A stretch of DNA of 64,000 bases from Planctomycetota bacterium (GTDB lineage: Bacteria; Planctomycetota; Planctomycetia; Planctomycetales; Planctomycetaceae). This document shows, piece by piece, positions 47,962 to 58,706 of this stretch. Position 1 is the first letter of the stretch. Each line of letters opens with the position of its first letter. Where the stretch lies: NCBI GenBank assembly GCA_027618475.1, contig JAQCEJ010000012.1, positions 1-64,000 of the forward strand. The letters run 5' to 3'. The position numbers and the translations under genes were made by a program. Under the pieces are notes generated by a model, which was not told where the DNA came from, searched no databases, and worked only from the letters and a program-made list of their open reading frames with translations.

Positions 47962-49173
47962 ATGACCACCACACATGCAACGGCATCCGTTCCCGATGCA
48001 GAAGGGCGTTTCGGCGAATTCGGCAGGCGATTTGTGCCCGAGACCCTGATGCAGGCTCTCGAAGAACTCACCCGCGAATATCAGCTTGCGAAAAACGATA
48101 TACTGTTTCAGACCGAACTCGCCGGCTATCTGCGACATTTTGTAGGACGACCGAGTCCGCTGTACTTCGCCGAGCGTCTCACCGAAAAAGCGGGAGGAGC
48201 CCGGATTTATCTCAAACGAGAAGATCTGAATCATACCGGCGCCCACAAAATCAACAATACGATCGGGCAAGCGCTGTTGACGATGCGGATGGGAAAAAAG
48301 CGAGTGATCGCAGAAACCGGTGCGGGTCAGCATGGCGTAGCGACAGCAACAGCATGTGCCCGCTTCGGTCTCGATTGCATCGTCTACATGGGGGAGGAAG
48401 ACATTCGGCGGCAAAAGATGAATGTCTTCAATATGAAGATGATGGGAGCCGAAGTCCGACCGGTTACGACCGGCTCTCGAACGCTTCGCGACGCCATAAA
48501 CGAGGCGATGCGCGACTGGATGGGTTCGGTGGCGACGACGCATTACATCATCGGGTCGGTGGTCGGTCCCCATCCGTTTCCCATGATCGTTCGCGATTTT
48601 CAATCGGTCATCGGTCGGGAAACGCGGCAGCAATGTCTCGACGAATTCGGTCGTCTCCCCGACGAAGTGATCGCCTGTGTCGGTGGGGGATCGAATTCCG
48701 CAGGGATGTTTTATCCATTTATCGAAGACGAGTCGGTGAAGTTAACGGGAGTCGAACCGGGAGGCCGCAGCTCGAAGCCGGGCGATCATGCCAGTACATT
48801 GACGTTCGGCCAAAAGGGAGTTCTTCACGGCAGTTACAGTTATGTCCTGCAGGATGCGGATGGGCAGACACTCGATGTGCATTCGATTTCCGCCGGACTT
48901 GATTATCCGGGCGTTGGCCCCGAGCACAGCTATTGGAAAGATTCCGGCCGGGTCGAATACGTGGCGATTGACGACAATCAGGCTCTTGAAACCTTCCAGT
49001 TGACCGCGAAGCTGGAAGGAATTCTTCCCGCCCTCGAGAGTTCTCATGCCGTCGCTCGGGCATTACAGACGGCCGGGTCGCGTTCACCGAACGATATCGT
49101 AGTAATTTGCCTCTCCGGCCGCGGAGATAAAGACGTACAAGAAGTCGCCCGGCTATTGGGCAAAGAAATATAA
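47962..49173 (+). CDS. trpB: Tryptophan synthase beta chain
   Basis: Condenses indole with serine to make tryptophan, pyridoxal-phosphate dependent; 403 residues. HTGAHKINN contains the PLP lysine (K96). [12 protein letters not shown] (about 233-244) binds the PLP phosphate, and [12 protein letters not shown] with [13 protein letters not shown] are further conserved blocks. [10 protein letters not shown] at the start is standard for the trpA-partnered form (TrpB1). GGAAG lies before the ATG. It is followed after 64 bases by trpA, with which its product forms an alpha2-beta2 channelled complex. Confidence 0.97.
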   Translation: MTTTHATASVPDAEGRFGEFGRRFVPETLMQALEELTREYQLAKNDILFQTELAGYLRHFVGRPSPLYFAERLTEKAGGARIYLKREDLNHTGAHKINNTIGQALLTMRMGKKRVIAETGAGQHGVATATACARFGLDCIVYMGEEDIRRQKMNVFNMKMMGAEVRPVTTGSRTLRDAINEAMRDWMGSVATTHYIIGSVVGPHPFPMIVRDFQSVIGRETRQQCLDEFGRLPDEVIACVGGGSNSAGMFYPFIEDESVKLTGVEPGGRSSKPGDHASTLTFGQKGVLHGSYSYVLQDADGQTLDVHSISAGLDYPGVGPEHSYWKDSGRVEYVAIDDNQALETFQLTAKLEGILPALESSHAVARALQTAGSRSPNDIVVICLSGRGDKDVQEVARLLGKEI

Positions 49174-49237
49174 CAGTCTGATTGTATTTTCGATTGTCGC
49201 GACGCAACCACCGAGCGCGATTTCAAAAGGATATTCC

Positions 49238-50056
49238 GTGAACCCCTCGCCGATTGCTCAGAGATTTGATCAGCTCAAGGCCTCCGGTAAGATGGCATTT
49301 ATGCCGTTCTTGACGGCAGGTGATCCCGACCTCGAGATGACGAAAGAATTGCTCGTCGATTGGGGTCGTCGTGGTGTCGACCTGGTCGAGATCGGTTTTC
49401 CGTACAGCGATCCCATCGCCGACGGAGCCGTCATCCAGGCGTCGTATACGCGGGCGCTGGCGAAAAAAATTACGATCGATCAGATCTTTACGGCATTAGG
49501 CGAGTTATCGGGTGAAAACATTCCACCGCTAGTCGGTATGGTGTCGTACTCACTGATTTTCCGATATGGTACGGATCATTTCATCACCGGGGCTAAAAAT
49601 GCCGGAATTTCAGGGCTCATCGTCCCCGATTTTCCCGGAGATGAAGCAGGTGCCTTTGCCAAGCAGGTTCAAAATGCCGGGATCGATTCCATCCAGCTCG
49701 TCGCACCCACGACGCCGGCGGGACGTGTGCAGAAAATCCTGCAAAGTGCCAGTGGGTTCTTGTACTGTATTTCGGTCGCAGGGACGACGGGGGTCCGGCA
49801 GGAGTTACCCGAAGAACTCTCCCAACAACTGGAACAGCTGCAGTCGCAAACCGCATTACCACTCGCCGTCGGTTTCGGCATCAGCCGTTCTGAGCAAGCA
49901 GCCGTTCTTCGCGGCAAGGCTCAGGGTGTGATCGTCGGATCGGCGATCGTCAGGCAGTTGGAATGTCTCGATGAAGACCCGACCCGCCGCGCAGCCGTGG
50001 TTGCCGAGTTGGGCCGTTTCGTCGACGAAATGGTTCAAGCGACACATCAGTCATGA
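49238..50056 (+). CDS. trpA: Tryptophan synthase alpha chain
   Basis: Cleaves indole-3-glycerol phosphate to indole and glyceraldehyde 3-phosphate; 272 residues. FLTAGDPDLE and VDLVEIGFPYSDPIADG carry the two catalytic acids (E51 and D62, corresponding to E49 and D60 of the classical enzyme). SGLIVPDFPGDEAG and GFLYCISVAGTTGVR are further conserved parts, and VGFGISRSEQAA and IVGSAIVR form the phosphate-binding end. Start is GTG with AAAGG about eight bases upstream. It follows trpB directly; the other trp genes are elsewhere. Confidence 0.97.
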   Translation: MNPSPIAQRFDQLKASGKMAFMPFLTAGDPDLEMTKELLVDWGRRGVDLVEIGFPYSDPIADGAVIQASYTRALAKKITIDQIFTALGELSGENIPPLVGMVSYSLIFRYGTDHFITGAKNAGISGLIVPDFPGDEAGAFAKQVQNAGIDSIQLVAPTTPAGRVQKILQSASGFLYCISVAGTTGVRQELPEELSQQLEQLQSQTALPLAVGFGISRSEQAAVLRGKAQGVIVGSAIVRQLECLDEDPTRRAAVVAELGRFVDEMVQATHQS

Positions 50057-50212
50057 AAGTGGCGACATAGCAGCAGAGCGCTTGCAAATGCCGCACCGAT
50101 TCACGATACTTGCCCGCTCGGCGGGAACCTCCATTCCGGTTCATGTGTCAAACTGTTGTCACATGAACCGAATCAGCACCCCCCGCGAGCGTCCGCGAAG
50201 ATATCCAAGCAC

Positions 50213-51603
<1,391 letters not shown>

Positions 51604-51660
51604 GTGAATACCTTTCGTTCGTATGCCAGTTCGTTCTTAATTGGATCTGATATTGCGAGA

Positions 51661-51885
51661 TTATGCAAGGGGGGAATCGTCATCCTTATAAACAGTCGCC
51701 ACGGTATGGCCATCGAAGTGGCAGACTTCAAACGTCACCGGTCCCACGAGGTCGGGATTGTCGGGCAGGTCGATATCTCGCAGATATGCCCCCGAATTGT
51801 GGTCGCCGAATAATATGTAAACGGGGGTGCCTTTGACGTCGATACGAGCAATTTTGCCAGTTTCTTTTTGATCGAATGGAAACAT
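51661..51885 (-). CDS. Small protein of unknown function upstream of the integrase
   Basis: 74 residues. MFPFDQKETGKIARIDVKGTP and the rest read as a soluble, acidic protein with alternating strands (VYILFGDHNSGAYL, GPVTFEVCHFDGHTVATV). The frame is preceded by an AAAGGTAG site about nine bases from the ATG and lies 57 bases upstream of the integrase start on the same strand. It could be an accessory gene of the integrated element, such as an excision or regulatory factor, but nothing in it identifies a family. Confidence 0.45.
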   Translation of the reverse strand: MFPFDQKETGKIARIDVKGTPVYILFGDHNSGAYLRDIDLPDNPDLVGPVTFEVCHFDGHTVATVYKDDDSPLA

Positions 51886-52006
51886 TGTTGTACACTACCT
51901 TTCTACCGGAAAAATGTCGTCATATTGGTCGGCAATCGGATGCTCGGAAACCGTTGTGCTTGGAAGTGGTGACACTGGTGACGGTGACAGATTCACCTCT
52001 TTCGAG

Positions 52007-53334
52007 CACAACTGTCCGGTTAACGATTCCGGAAATGGTTCCAAGGTCTTGTAAAATGGTTGTTTGGATCAAATGATAAGCGCGCACGACTTGAACTGGA
52101 TTTGTCAAAATCGACTTCTGCGACGGTGTTCCCAGCAGTGGAGGATGACAGATGTATTCGGGTCAGTTGGTCTTCGCGCAGTTGATGGAGTTCTTGCCCC
52201 GGCACGAATTCAATGCGTGCGTGCGCCGTTATGGCGGGAATCGTCGGCTGCGAAATTTTTCGTGTCGCGATCAATTCTTGACGATGGCGTTCGCACAGTT
52301 GACGTTTCGCGAAAGCCTGCGCGACATCGAGACGTGCTTGCGAGCGCTGGAACCGAAATTGTATCACGCGGGATTTCGCGGGAGGATCTCGCGGAGCACA
52401 TTGGCCGACGCCAATCGCTCGCGCGACTGGCGCATGTTCGCCGACTTCGCTCAAGTCTTGATTGGGCAGGCCCGCAGACTGTATGCGGGAGATCCGCTGG
52501 CGACGGCGCTCGACGAAACCGTCTACGCGCTCGATTCGACGACGATCGACTTGTGCCTGTCGTTGTTCCCATGGGCGAAATTTCGCCGCCGAAAAGGGGC
52601 GGTCAAGCTGCACACGCTCTTGGATCTCCGCGGCTGCATTCCGACATTCATCCATATTTCTCACGGAAAAACGCACGACGTGGCGGCGCTCGATTATCTG
52701 CCGCTCGAACCGGGCGAGTTTTACGTCATGGATCGCGGCTATGTCGACTTTGCCCGACTGCGTCGATTCACGTTGCACTCGGCGTTCTTCGTCACCCGCG
52801 CGAAACGGAACCTCGATTTCACCCGCCGCGCTCATCGGCCGGTCGACAAGACGACCGGCTTGCGCAGCGACCAGACCATCATGCTCGCGGGACCGAAGTC
52901 GTTGCGTTTGTACCCCGAGGCACTGCGCCGCATCGCGTACTTCGACGCCGAGAACGATCGTCGGTTCGTATTTCTCACAAACAACTTCACCCTGCCGGCG
53001 TTGACCATCGCCGAGTTGTACAAGAGCCGCTGGGGCGTCGAGTTGTTCTTCAAGTGGATCAAGCAGCATTTGCGAATCAAGTCCTTCTTCGGCACGAGTC
53101 CGAACGCCGTCAAGACGCAAGTATGGATCGCGATCAGCGTTTATGTCTTGGTGGCGATCGTCAAACGAGAACTCCGCATCGAACGGAGCCTCTCCGAAAT
53201 CTTGCAAATTCTCAGCCTCACGCTTTTTGAAAAAACGCCTATTTTTCAGACCTTTACGAGAATAAATGTACCACTTTCAGATGACACTCCTTCTAACCAA
53301 TTGACGCTGTTCGACTTATAGCCGGACAGTTGTG
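52007..53334 (+). mobile_element. IS4-family insertion sequence
   Basis: About 1.33 kb. Terminal inverted repeats CACAACTGTCCGG (52007-52019) and its complement (53322-53334) bracket one transposase gene. Outside these 13 bases, CTCTTT on the left and AAAGAG on the right are again inverted, so the element's true ends may extend further out. No target-site duplication was found. Confidence 0.85.
52152..53321 (+). CDS. IS4-family transposase
   Basis: 389 residues with an intact frame. The DDE triad reads ALDSTTIDL (first Asp), YVMDRGYVD (second Asp), and YKSRWGVELFFKWIKQ (Y-(2)-R-(3)-E-(6)-K signature with the catalytic Glu). HEFNACVRRYGGNRRLRNFSCRDQF and ESLRDIETCLRAL form the N-terminal region typical of the DUF4372-containing group. 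The gene fills the space between the inverted repeats. It looks complete and potentially active. Confidence 0.95.
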   Translation: MYSGQLVFAQLMEFLPRHEFNACVRRYGGNRRLRNFSCRDQFLTMAFAQLTFRESLRDIETCLRALEPKLYHAGFRGRISRSTLADANRSRDWRMFADFAQVLIGQARRLYAGDPLATALDETVYALDSTTIDLCLSLFPWAKFRRRKGAVKLHTLLDLRGCIPTFIHISHGKTHDVAALDYLPLEPGEFYVMDRGYVDFARLRRFTLHSAFFVTRAKRNLDFTRRAHRPVDKTTGLRSDQTIMLAGPKSLRLYPEALRRIAYFDAENDRRFVFLTNNFTLPALTIAELYKSRWGVELFFKWIKQHLRIKSFFGTSPNAVKTQVWIAISVYVLVAIVKRELRIERSLSEILQILSLTLFEKTPIFQTFTRINVPLSDDTPSNQLTLFDL

Positions 53335-53528
53335 ATAAAGAGTTATGGATTTCCAGGAGTCCCCTCGGTCTATTTTCGCCAATACGGCGAGTTTTCCGAT
53401 CGAATTGATTGCACGATTTGCGCAGGGTTTACGGAATATTCTTATGAATGCTGTAATCCACGTCGATGATATAGATGATAGAATTGTTTTTATTGTGACA
53501 ATCTCGCTGGGGGGCGAGGCATTGTTTC

Positions 53529-54299
53529 GTGATTCGTGGCATCTACCTCTCAGCACAAGGCGCGGACGTTCAGACTCGCCGTCTCGATGTCGTCGCCAAT
53601 AATCTCGCCAACGCTTCGACCACGGGGTTTAAGCGTGATCTGGCTCTGATACAGTCGCATCCTCCGCTCGCGAAAATCAACGGTAAGCATTCTGATCCCG
53701 ACGCGGTCAAAAACGCGATCGGGGGAACCACCCTTGCCGGTATCGCAACCGATCATCGTGACGGTTCTCTCACCGATACCGGAAACTCGCTCGATCTGGC
53801 CTTACGCGGACCGGGCTTTTTTCGCGTGTCGAACGGCTCACAGCAGTTTCTGACCCGCGCCGGCAATTTTTCAATGACGGCTCAAGGCGATGTGGTAACG
53901 CAAAGTCATGGATTGAATCTGCAGACCAGTTCGGGGAATTCGCTCAACATTCCCGCGAACATCGGCAAGATCGTCGTCGACGAAGAGGGACGCGTTACCG
54001 GATTGACACAGGGGACGCTCGACCCGATTCCGCTTGGCAAGCTCGACGTGGTTCGTCCGGTCTCGTTCGAAAACCTGCAGAAACATGGTGAAGGATTGTA
54101 TTTAGACGACGGTTCCGCCGAATCGGCGGGAAACGCGGTTTCGGTTCAGCAAGGATTTCTCGAAGCGTCGGGAACGCGCCCGATGCTCGAAATGATTGAA
54201 ATGATCGAAACGTCGCGCGTGCTGGAAATGAACGTGAATTCCATCAAGCTGCAAGACGAATCACTGGGACGGCTGTTACAGGCGATGCCCAACCGTTGA
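53529..54299 (+). CDS. flgF: Flagellar basal-body rod protein FlgF
   Basis: Proximal rod protein, 256 residues. GIYLSAQGADVQTRRLDVVANNLANASTTGFKRD is the rod-protein N-terminal motif, and the C-terminus QQGFLEASGTRPMLEMIEMIETSRVLEMNVNSIKLQD is the matching coiled-coil end. FlgF is preferred over FlgG because the protein is short and lacks the EMTNMIVAQRAY-type end of FlgG. The GTG start has GGCGAGG about ten bases upstream. First gene of the flagellar operon in the window, 194 bases after the IS element. Exported by the flagellar type III system. Confidence 0.85.
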   Translation: MIRGIYLSAQGADVQTRRLDVVANNLANASTTGFKRDLALIQSHPPLAKINGKHSDPDAVKNAIGGTTLAGIATDHRDGSLTDTGNSLDLALRGPGFFRVSNGSQQFLTRAGNFSMTAQGDVVTQSHGLNLQTSSGNSLNIPANIGKIVVDEEGRVTGLTQGTLDPIPLGKLDVVRPVSFENLQKHGEGLYLDDGSAESAGNAVSVQQGFLEASGTRPMLEMIEMIETSRVLEMNVNSIKLQDESLGRLLQAMPNR

Positions 54300-54358
54300 G
54301 CACATGATCGACATATCTAAATTCGACGCAAACACGAATTACGAAAACGAGTACGACC

Positions 54359-55147
54359 ATGCCGATCCGAGCATTAAACTCCGGCGCCACGGGAATGTCC
54401 GCCAATATGTTCAACCTCGACGTGATCGCCAACAATCTGGCGAACTCGGGGACGACGGCCTTCAAACGGTCGCGCGCCAATTTTGAGGACATGATCTATC
54501 AGCAACTCAAGCTACCGGGAACGCAGACGACGCAGGGGCAGCTCACGTCCGTCGGGCTCGGAACCCGATTGCAGAGTACGCAACTCGATTTCGTCACCGG
54601 AACACCGGTGACCACCGGCCGTCCGCTCGACCTGATGATCAATGGCGAAGGCTTTTTTGGAGTGACCGACGGAACGCAGGTTTCATACACCCGTGCCGGA
54701 AACCTGACCGTGAACGATTCGGGCAACCTGGTGATTGCGTCGGCAGACGTCGGCCGGTTGCTCGATCCGCCGATCACCATTCCCCAGAATGCCATCAATA
54801 TATCGGTCTCGGCGGATGGCGTCGTCTCTTACATGCAGCAGGGGACTCCCGATCCCATTCAGGCCGGCACCATCAATCTGTATCGTTTCATCAATCCCCA
54901 GGGGCTGATTCAGCAAGGGGACAACATCTATTTGCAGTCGCCCGCCTCGGGACCTGCTCAACTTTCCAATCCGGGACAGGATGGCGCCGGCATCATCACT
55001 CAAGGGTTTCTCGAATCTTCGAACGTCGAACCTGTCCGAGAACTGGTCGAACTCATCAAGACGCAACGCAACTTTGAATTGAACAGTCAAACGGTGCAAG
55101 CCGCCGATCAGGCCCTACAACTGATCGCTAACCTGAGACGCTTCTAA
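54359..55147 (+). CDS. flgG: Flagellar basal-body rod protein FlgG
   Basis: Distal rod protein, 262 residues, the standard FlgG length. RALNSGATGMSANMFNLDVIANNLANSGTTAFKRSRANFEDMIYQQL is the FlgG N-terminus. LPGTQTTQGQLTSVGLGTRLQSTQ and TGRPLDLMINGEGFFGV are the middle signatures, and ITQGFLESSNVEPVRELVELIKTQRNFELNSQTVQAADQALQLI is the C-terminal helix. Starts 60 bases after flgF on the same strand. Confidence 0.95.
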   Translation: MPIRALNSGATGMSANMFNLDVIANNLANSGTTAFKRSRANFEDMIYQQLKLPGTQTTQGQLTSVGLGTRLQSTQLDFVTGTPVTTGRPLDLMINGEGFFGVTDGTQVSYTRAGNLTVNDSGNLVIASADVGRLLDPPITIPQNAINISVSADGVVSYMQQGTPDPIQAGTINLYRFINPQGLIQQGDNIYLQSPASGPAQLSNPGQDGAGIITQGFLESSNVEPVRELVELIKTQRNFELNSQTVQAADQALQLIANLRRF

Positions 55148-55266
55148 ACGATGACCGTCCATCGCCAACGGGGAAATAACTCGAAATACAAAACCGCATC
55201 ATCGCTAACAATCACAACCAAGACCGGGGATATCCCTGACCAACGAGTATTGAAACAAAAAACGTC

Positions 55267-56658
55267 ATGATCCAACGTCAACTGGCCATTGTCATCTTTT
55301 GCAGTCTGCTCTGCTGCGCGGGAACTTCTGCGCCGGCAAAGGACCGCATTGTGACTTCATCGGGCGTTGCGACAATCGATCTGGTCATCCGAATTCGTGA
55401 AGACGCGACAACGGATCGCCATCTTGTTCGGCTGGGAGACTGTGCCGACATCATTACCGACGATGGGGCTTTTCGGCAGCAACTCGAAGAATTGACGTTA
55501 TTCCCTACTCCGGCCGCGGGGCGTCGTATGACGGTCGACTACGACTGGATCAGAGCCCGCCTGAGCGCTCACGGAGTCAACCTGGCACGTGTCGATTTCA
55601 CCGGCAGTCCACAAGTCACGGTCGTCGGTCCTTCTGTGGAAGTCGATGAAAGTCGAGTTCAGAAACCGAAAAACGTGCGACCTGTGATTCAACAGATCAG
55701 TCACCGCGCCGCCGAACGGTCATTGACGAATCGTGATCGCGACCACGCTCACCAACTGGTCATCAAGCAAATTCGGGAAAAACTGATCGAACACGATCCT
55801 GACTGGAGCTTTGCCGAGATCGTGACGGAATTAAACGACGAGGAGATCGAACTCGTCGTCAATGCCGTACCAAAGACCTGGAATATACACTCCGCTTCGG
55901 AGGCAGAATCGACCGAAACCGGATACAGGCAACTTTGGACCCTGTCATTTGCCGATCGAGCCGGGGTTATCAAGCAGGTCGCCGTCACGACCGACATTCT
56001 TCCACCTCATCAAATTCTGACGCTCAGACATACCGTTCCTTCAGGTCATGTGTTGCGGGCCGAAGACCTGAAATGGACCGTGGAATCGACTCGCGGCAGC
56101 GACACTGTCAGCTGGGATGATGTGATCGGGAAGGAGACCGTTCGTTCTCTGCGCGCCTCGTCGCCGGTGACGAAATCCGATGTCCGCCGTCCCATTCTCG
56201 TCCGCCGCAGCGACATTGTTACGGTGACGGTCGACGTTCGCGGTATTCGGGTTCGAAGAGAGTTCAAGGCCAACGGGCAGGGGGGGTGGGGGGAAACGAT
56301 TCCCCTGACATCACTGGACGGCCGCCACAAAATTACTGCCCGCATCGTCGGGTTGCACGAAGCGCAGATCATTACCGAGCCACGTATTCCTTCTCAGGGG
56401 AGGGTTCTTTCAGACGAACAACGAGCCGGACGCAGTCTTCCGGCCGAATCGTTATCGGACGGAACCGGAATTCGTATCAGTATCAACAACGAGCCGGACA
56501 GGACTTCACTGCCGTCTCCCACTTTACGCGACGTATTTGGCGGACAACCTGCCGCACCACCACCCGGTCGATGGAAACAGAATTCGGCAAACGCAGCGGT
56601 CCCGCCTGTCGGAGGCCGTCAATCTTCCGTAGACGACGAACATGATGTCGGACCGTGA
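55267..56658 (+). CDS. flgA: FlgA-like flagellar P-ring assembly chaperone, unusually long
   Basis: 463 residues, about twice the usual FlgA length (roughly 220-250). A signal peptide (about 1-24) is followed by LVRLGDCADI, an N-terminal region with FPTPAAGRRMTVDYDWIRARL, and a basic middle. The SAF-type region is seen at LPPHQILTLRHTVPSGHVLRAEDLKW, with VRSLRASSPVTKSDVRRPILVRRSDIVTV, the usual C-terminal end of FlgA. After about 390, the tail is Pro/Arg/Ser-rich and probably disordered. FlgA escorts FlgI in the periplasm; flgH and flgI follow immediately. Confidence 0.85.
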   Translation: MIQRQLAIVIFCSLLCCAGTSAPAKDRIVTSSGVATIDLVIRIREDATTDRHLVRLGDCADIITDDGAFRQQLEELTLFPTPAAGRRMTVDYDWIRARLSAHGVNLARVDFTGSPQVTVVGPSVEVDESRVQKPKNVRPVIQQISHRAAERSLTNRDRDHAHQLVIKQIREKLIEHDPDWSFAEIVTELNDEEIELVVNAVPKTWNIHSASEAESTETGYRQLWTLSFADRAGVIKQVAVTTDILPPHQILTLRHTVPSGHVLRAEDLKWTVESTRGSDTVSWDDVIGKETVRSLRASSPVTKSDVRRPILVRRSDIVTVTVDVRGIRVRREFKANGQGGWGETIPLTSLDGRHKITARIVGLHEAQIITEPRIPSQGRVLSDEQRAGRSLPAESLSDGTGIRISINNEPDRTSLPSPTLRDVFGGQPAAPPPGRWKQNSANAAVPPVGGRQSSVDDEHDVGP

Positions 56659-56659
56659 A

Positions 56660-57580
56660 ATGAACTTTCAAACAACATCCATGATACGAACCGGCTTGAA
56701 TTGTCTGGCCGTGCTCGGCGTTTCTTTGTTCGCGACGAGCATGAGTCTGGGACAGGAATCGCCGACACGGCGGTCACCTCAGGCTCAATTCTCGGCTGCT
56801 GCCGGTGCGCAAACGCGCGTCGTTTCTCCAGTTTCCGCCGAGTTGGTGGCGGCAGATACCGAAGCGGAACCGGCATCAACAGCGGGAAAAACGTCGTCGA
56901 CGAGGCGATTTGCAACGCCTGTAGCAAAGTCTCGCTTGAATTCCAAAGCCAATACGCAGTTCGACAATACCGAATCGTCCCTCTCGATTCAGTACGATTC
57001 GATTTCGATCAAACGCCCGACGAAGTCGCGGCATATGCGAGATTATTCGTGGATCTACATCGATCAACCGCAACCGCGTGAGGTCAAAGAACATGACATC
57101 ATCACAATTATCGTCGACGAAAAAAGCGAAGTGACACAAAATGCCCGATATACGCGGCAGCGTATGGGACAGCTTAAAGCCGAACTCAAGGAGTTCGTGC
57201 GACTGGATGACCAAATGAATCTGGCAACGGCAGCCGCCAATCAGCCGACAATCGACGGCACGCTGCAATCGCGGCTTCAGAGTGCGGGTGATACGATCAA
57301 TACCGAAGGGATTCGTTACCGCATCGCGGCGACCGTAGTCGACGTGCTGCCGAACGGACATCTTGTGCTCGAAGCACGCAAGAGCATTCGTGCGAATTTC
57401 GACGTCTGGGAATACACGCTGACCGGAATTATCCGCAGCGAAGATGTCAATCGCGACAATACCGCACTCAGCGAAAACATTGCCAATCTGAATATCGTCA
57501 AGAAACAGCGGGGACGCGTCTTCGATGCCACCAAACGTCCCTGGGGTATATTCCTGTGGGATATGCTGATGCCGTTCTAA
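56660..57580 (+). CDS. flgH: Flagellar L-ring protein FlgH
   Basis: Outer-membrane ring protein of the basal body, 306 residues from ATG 56660. A signal-like helix (CLAVLGVSLFATSMSLGQ) is followed by a 90-residue low-complexity linker and then the FlgH core: REVKEHDIITIIVDEKSE, RYRIAATVVDVLPNGHLVLEARKSI and YTLTGIIRSEDVNRDNTALSENIANL. No lipobox cysteine is evident after the signal, although typical FlgH is a lipoprotein. ATGs at 56642 and 56681 are alternatives; the TGA of flgA overlaps or abuts all of them. Confidence 0.9.
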   Translation: MNFQTTSMIRTGLNCLAVLGVSLFATSMSLGQESPTRRSPQAQFSAAAGAQTRVVSPVSAELVAADTEAEPASTAGKTSSTRRFATPVAKSRLNSKANTQFDNTESSLSIQYDSISIKRPTKSRHMRDYSWIYIDQPQPREVKEHDIITIIVDEKSEVTQNARYTRQRMGQLKAELKEFVRLDDQMNLATAAANQPTIDGTLQSRLQSAGDTINTEGIRYRIAATVVDVLPNGHLVLEARKSIRANFDVWEYTLTGIIRSEDVNRDNTALSENIANLNIVKKQRGRVFDATKRPWGIFLWDMLMPF

Positions 57581-57600
57581 TAGCGCCGGGAAATTTCATC

Positions 57601-58704
57601 ATGAATTGCTTGTATCAACTATTTGGGCCGGCCTTGCGTCCTTTCTGGGTCGCAGCAATAGCGTTATGTACTCTCGGAATGGGTACCCCGGCACAGGCAC
57701 GCACGCGGCTCGAAAATATCTGCACGGTCTACGGACAAAAGGAAATCAAACTCACCGGCACCGGGCTTGTCGTCGGCTTGAACAAGACGGGCGACGGCGG
57801 AAAAAGCCCATTGACGATGATGGCGCTGGCCTCGGTGATGAAGTTAAACAACCTTCCTGTCGTGTCGCCCGATCAGCTGCGCGATGCCGACAATGTTGCT
57901 TTGGTGATGATTGAAGCCACCATTCCTAGGACGGGGATTCGGCGTGGTCAAAAAATCGACTGCTATGTCAGTTCGTTTCTCGGAGCCAAAAGCCTGCGTG
58001 GCGGTCGCCTGCTGACCGCTGCGGTCGAGACAGCCGATATCGGTGACGACAGCGTCATCGGCCTCGCATCGGGGGCGATTTACATCGAAGGGGACGGCCC
58101 GTTGACGACCGGGAAAATTCCTCTCGGGCTGACGATCGAAGAAGACGTCATCTCTCCTTTCGTCGACACCGAGAACGGATATGTGATTACGCTTCTGCTG
58201 GATAAAGATCACGCCAGCTTCAAGGCAGCGGGTGAAGTGGCACACGTCATCAACGAGGAATTCGCCGAAGAGGTGACCGGAGAAATCGCTCGTGCCGTCG
58301 GACCGGGGACGATCGATATCTCGATTCCCGAACAATATCACGTTGCTCCCGTCGATTTCGTCGCCGAAGTATTGAAGATCGCGATCGAAAATCCGCAGCC
58401 CGAAGCGCGTGTGATCGTCAACGCGAAGACGGGAGTGGTCAATTTTACGGGTGACGTCGAAATCAGCCCGATCGTGATCTCGCATAAGAACCTGGTCATC
58501 GAAGTCGGCGGCGGTGCGGAACCTCGCGGCCCCTCCTTTCGCGAAATCCCCAGGATCGACAAGCAGAACAACCAGACACCGCAACAGTTTCGCGATCTGG
58601 TCGAGGCCTTAAACCAGTTGCAGGTGCCAACCGCCGATCAAATCGAGATCATTCGAGCGATTCATGCCTCGGGTCGTCTGCACGCCGTATATGTGGAGCA
58701 ATAA
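57601..58704 (+). CDS. flgI: Flagellar P-ring protein FlgI
   Basis: Forms the ring around the rod in the peptidoglycan layer; 367 residues from ATG 57601, which has GGGA about ten bases upstream. The signal peptide ends MGTPAQA. TRLENICTVYGQKEIKLTGTGLVVGLNKTGDG, TIPRTGIRRGQKIDCYVSSFLGAKSLRGGRLLTA and ISHKNLVIEVGG are the FlgI landmarks. FlgI usually has GQRPNQLxGYGLVVGLxGTGD; GQKEIKLTGTG is a planctomycete-like variant. The upstream frame to 57556 overlaps flgH. Confidence 0.93.
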   Translation: MNCLYQLFGPALRPFWVAAIALCTLGMGTPAQARTRLENICTVYGQKEIKLTGTGLVVGLNKTGDGGKSPLTMMALASVMKLNNLPVVSPDQLRDADNVALVMIEATIPRTGIRRGQKIDCYVSSFLGAKSLRGGRLLTAAVETADIGDDSVIGLASGAIYIEGDGPLTTGKIPLGLTIEEDVISPFVDTENGYVITLLLDKDHASFKAAGEVAHVINEEFAEEVTGEIARAVGPGTIDISIPEQYHVAPVDFVAEVLKIAIENPQPEARVIVNAKTGVVNFTGDVEISPIVISHKNLVIEVGGGAEPRGPSFREIPRIDKQNNQTPQQFRDLVEALNQLQVPTADQIEIIRAIHASGRLHAVYVEQ

Positions 58705-58706
58705 AC

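Noticed and set aside
47868-48902. 344-residue frame starting before trpB
   Set aside because: Alternate frame of trpB, rich in Arg and Ser, without a plausible protein pattern; trpB is certain.
52020-53230. Long open frames on both strands across the IS element (395 and 388 residues)
   Set aside because: Shadows of the intact IS4 transposase, which has the full DDE signature.
53335-53528. Truncated gene or clear promoter before flgF
   Set aside because: The short open frame from 53345 runs out of frame into flgF, and no sigma28, sigma54 or sigma70 pair could be supported.
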